Shown: one piece after another, positions 61,799 to 64,000 of the stretch
Position numbering within the stretch: the stretch's first letter is position 1
Layout: the number at the start of each line of letters is the position of its first letter
From: Collinsella sp. AF23-4AC
GTDB lineage: Bacteria; Actinomycetota; Coriobacteriia; Coriobacteriales; Coriobacteriaceae
Reading direction: 5' to 3'
DNA length: 64,000 bases
Assembly: GCF_003462685.1 (NCBI RefSeq)
Contig: NZ_QRVE01000002.1
Coordinates: 12,247-76,246 of the forward strand
Made by a program: the position numbers and the translations under genes
Notes under the pieces: model-generated
What the model was told of the DNA's origin: nothing
The model's database searches: none
The model's input: only the letters and a program-made list of their open reading frames with translations

Positions 61799-63193
61799 CT
61801 AATTCAAGTTGAGATGAACCAAAAGAGCTTCGCGCTCGTTGGGGATGTTGTCCTCGATAACGGCATCGAGGGCAGCGTTGAGTAGTTGGCCTAGCTCAGG
61901 CCCCGGCTTCACACCGGCACGGATCAGGTCGCCGCCGTTGATGGCGAGCATCTTGAGCGTATAGGGCTCCCCCGCCTTCAGCAGCTCGTGCGCCATCGCG
62001 CGCATCTCCTCAATCGTCTCAACGTAATAGAAGCACGACGGGGCCTTGCCGAGCGTGTCGGCACGCTTAAGATCCATGAGCTCGTCCATCAAACGCGGCG
62101 TGTCGACGCCCTCGCCCGAAAGCGCGCGCATCATATTGAGCAGGCAGGAGCGCTCGGGGCGCAGCGGCTTGTCGTGATATTTGATGAGCAGGCACACGTC
62201 GCGCACCAGGTCGTGCGAGAGCGCCAGGCGATCCATAATGACGCGCGCTTTCTTGGCGCCGAGCTCGGGATGACCGTAGAAGTGTCCGCTGCCGGCGTGA
62301 TCGACCGTGAAACAATCGGGCTTGGACACATCGTGCAAAAACGCCGCCCACATAAGGCTCGACGAGGGCGCGACGCCGTCGCACAGCGCAAGCTCCCCTG
62401 CCACCGTCAGCACACGGGCGATATGCTCGTAAACGTTAAACGCATGATAGACACTTCGCTGATCAAAGCCGCGACCCGCTGCCAGCTCAGGCACAGAGGC
62501 ACAGATGAGCTCGGGGTAGCGCAGCATCGCGTCTCCCCCATGACCGGTCGAAAGAATGCCCTCAAGCTCAATACCCACACGCTCGCGCGCCACGGCGTCG
62601 AGCAGCGGCGCGCACTCGGCAAGCGCGCGCTTAGTCTCGGGCTCAATCATAAAGTCCAGGCGGCAGGCAAAGCGCACCGCACGCAACATGCGCAGGGCGT
62701 CCTCGTTAAAGCGACGCTTGGGATCGCCGACAGCGCGAATCAGCTTGCGCTCCAAGTCACCCTGGCCGTCGTAGCGGTCGACAAGCCCGCGCTCGGGATG
62801 CCATGCCATAGCGTTGACGGTAAAGTCGCGGCGCGCCAGATCGTCCTCGAGCGAGGCGGCACGCTCCACACTCTGGGGATGGCGACCATCGGTGTAAAAG
62901 CCATCCAGACGGTACGTGGTGACCTCGATACGCTCGCAATCGGAAATAGCCGTGATTCCGCCAAATTTAATGCCCGACTCCACGACCGCGATACCAGCGG
63001 CCTCGAGCGCCACCTTGGACTCCTGCCACAGGCCGCTACAGCACATATCAACATCGTGGCTGGGGCAACCCATCAGGGCGTCGCGCACCCAACCGCCCAC
63101 GTACCAGGCCTCAAGACCAGCATCCTCAAGAGCGCACAGCACGCGCAGAGAGGCAGCTGACGGCTGCGTAGCGTTGAGCGAAACATTGCACAT
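61799..63193 (-). CDS. CCA tRNA nucleotidyltransferase / polyA-polymerase family with HD domain
   Basis: A 464-residue class II nucleotidyltransferase. The head has WYVGGWVRDALMGCPSHDVD with the GGxVRD and DxD catalytic motifs. RRDFTVNAMAWHP and RRFNEDALRMLRAVRFACRLDF bind nucleotide and tRNA. An HD-type domain follows (about 300-380, AAFLHDVSKPDCF). It adds or repairs the 3' CCA of tRNAs. Both tRNA genes here encode CCA, so the role is probably repair. The ATG at 63193 has AGGAGG upstream. An A-adding-only or polyA-polymerase role cannot be excluded. Confidence 0.9.
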   Translation of the reverse strand: MCNVSLNATQPSAASLRVLCALEDAGLEAWYVGGWVRDALMGCPSHDVDMCCSGLWQESKVALEAAGIAVVESGIKFGGITAISDCERIEVTTYRLDGFYTDGRHPQSVERAASLEDDLARRDFTVNAMAWHPERGLVDRYDGQGDLERKLIRAVGDPKRRFNEDALRMLRAVRFACRLDFMIEPETKRALAECAPLLDAVARERVGIELEGILSTGHGGDAMLRYPELICASVPELAAGRGFDQRSVYHAFNVYEHIARVLTVAGELALCDGVAPSSSLMWAAFLHDVSKPDCFTVDHAGSGHFYGHPELGAKKARVIMDRLALSHDLVRDVCLLIKYHDKPLRPERSCLLNMMRALSGEGVDTPRLMDELMDLKRADTLGKAPSCFYYVETIEEMRAMAHELLKAGEPYTLKMLAINGGDLIRAGVKPGPELGQLLNAALDAVIEDNIPNEREALLVHLNLN

Positions 63194-63324
63194 TCCTGTG
63201 GCCTCCTGCAATTGCGGGCATATCGATTGATGGTTTCCATGAAGTCTAGCAAGAAATGAGAGCGGGCGCACACGCGAACGCGCTTCAAGCACGATTGGAT
63301 CCCAAGGCATCGACTACAAACATG

Positions 63325-63361
63325 AAAAAGCACCCGCCTCGGCAATCCGAGACGGGTGCTC
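63325..63361 (-). terminator. Terminator after the PfkB kinase
   Basis: On the minus strand AGCACCCG-T-CTCGG and CCGAG-G-CGGGTGCT form a stem of about 14 pairs, followed by TTTTTC. It ends the sugar-kinase transcript. Confidence 0.9.
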
Positions 63362-63394
63362 TACAAAGCAAAGATGCAAGGTCCGTGCGCTGCG

Positions 63395-64000
63395 TTAGCA
63401 GACCTGACGGATGGCGATGCCCTTCTGATACTCATCGACCTTAGCAAAATCGCCCAGGCCCGGGCACTCGACCACGTTGGCACCGGTGGCCATCGAGAGA
63501 CGCAGAGCGTCCTCAACACGCTCGGGGGCGTCGTGCCACACAGACAGGAAGGCGGCCAGTGAGGAATCGCCGGCGCACACCGTCGACAACAGCTTGACGT
63601 CAAAGGTGCGCTTGGCAAACCAGATGTGCTCGCCGTTGGAGAAGTACGCACCGGCACCGCCGAGGGTCAGCAGCACGTTCTTGGCGCCCTTGGCGTGCAG
63701 CTCGGCCATGGCACCCTTAACGGACTCGTCGTCGCCGCCGCTCACCTTAATGCCAAAGATGTCGAGCAGCTCGTCGTCGTTAGGCTTAATGAGGAGCGGC
63801 TCCATAGCAATGAGGTCGGCCAACTGATGGCTCGAGATATCGAGGACGAACTCGGCCCCCTTGGCCTTGACGCGGCGCAGGACCTCGGCCAGGAAGCCCT
63901 CGGAAGTGTTGGGAGGCAGCGAGCCGCTGATGACCAGGCAGGTCATGTCATCAAGCGAATCGATAAGCTCAAACATCTCCTGCTCGTTGGCATCGTTGAT
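63395..64000 (-). CDS. PfkB-family sugar kinase (1-phosphofructokinase-like), 3' part
   Basis: The gene enters from the right edge, and 201 C-terminal residues are visible. Segments CLVISGSLPPNTSEGF, FVLDIS, LIKPNDDELLDIFG, VLLTLGGAGAYF and the catalytic CAGDSSLAAFL (first residue Cys instead of the usual Gly) match FruK/LacC-type kinases of fructose-1-phosphate or tagatose-6-phosphate. A methionine at 63976 is internal, since the frame stays open to the edge (INDANEQEMF). The neighbouring upstream genes lie outside the window. Confidence 0.9.
   Translation of the reverse strand: MNDANEQEMFELIDSLDDMTCLVISGSLPPNTSEGFLAEVLRRVKAKGAEFVLDISSHQLADLIAMEPLLIKPNDDELLDIFGIKVSGGDDESVKGAMAELHAKGAKNVLLTLGGAGAYFSNGEHIWFAKRTFDVKLLSTVCAGDSSLAAFLSVWHDAPERVEDALRLSMATGANVVECPGLGDFAKVDEYQKGIAIRQVC

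Overview
The window looks like a chromosomal segment from an anaerobic, high-G+C, Gram-positive gut bacterium. A member of the Coriobacteriia such as Collinsella fits best. This is an inference from gene content: a paired glgC/glgD ADP-glucose pyrophosphorylase, a [4Fe-4S] one-chain serine dehydratase, an oxygen-independent cobalamin pathway, a LoaP/NusG-type regulator of a capsule operon and YkuD peptidoglycan cross-linking. No rRNA, CRISPR array or intact transposase is visible.

Layout. Bases 1-2555 (minus strand) are the start of an exopolysaccharide operon: a NusG-like antiterminator behind a long leader, a polyprenyl-phosphate sugar-phosphate transferase, a WecG/TagA glycosyltransferase and the 5' part of a CapE/FnlA-type dehydratase. 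Then come tRNA-Ala(GGC), thiamine pyrophosphokinase and a HAD phosphatase. Bases 5221-18321 (plus) are a glycogen and maltodextrin cluster (glgB, glgP, glgC, glgD, glgA and a one-chain GH13-GH77 enzyme) with LacI-type operator-like sites at both ends. GlgB and GlgA carry lysine/alanine-rich histone-like tails. Bases 18410-29530 hold housekeeping genes (fmdB-like, rsmB, fmt, def, priA, gltX, metK, sdaA) separated by several unrelated families of short inverted-repeat elements. Bases 29680-34963 encode an L,D-transpeptidase and a MacA/MacB-type export system.

Bases 35025-57654 form a distinct, visibly more G+C-rich cobalamin island bounded by 21-bp direct repeats. Seventeen minus-strand genes, nearly all overlapping by a few bases, encode the anaerobic route from cobalt-sirohydrochlorin (factor II) to adenosylcobalamin. 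Divergent to them, a promoter and a cobalamin riboswitch precede an exported lipoprotein form of the cobaltochelatase CbiK, a small tetrapyrrole-capture-like lipoprotein, a fused solute-binding lipoprotein, and a BtuC/BtuD-type transporter. The island lies inside, or was recombined through, a small inverted-repeat element: the left junction keeps the whole element and the right junction keeps one arm.

To the right (57787-64000) are a radical SAM protein, a TetR regulator with a likely operator, a lysylphosphatidylglycerol-synthase-like membrane protein, tRNA-Glu(CTC), a CCA-adding-type nucleotidyltransferase and the 3' part of a PfkB sugar kinase. Starts given here often differ from the longest reading frame, because ribosome-binding sites or stop/start overlaps favour an internal start. 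Coordinates of regulatory sites come from reading by eye.
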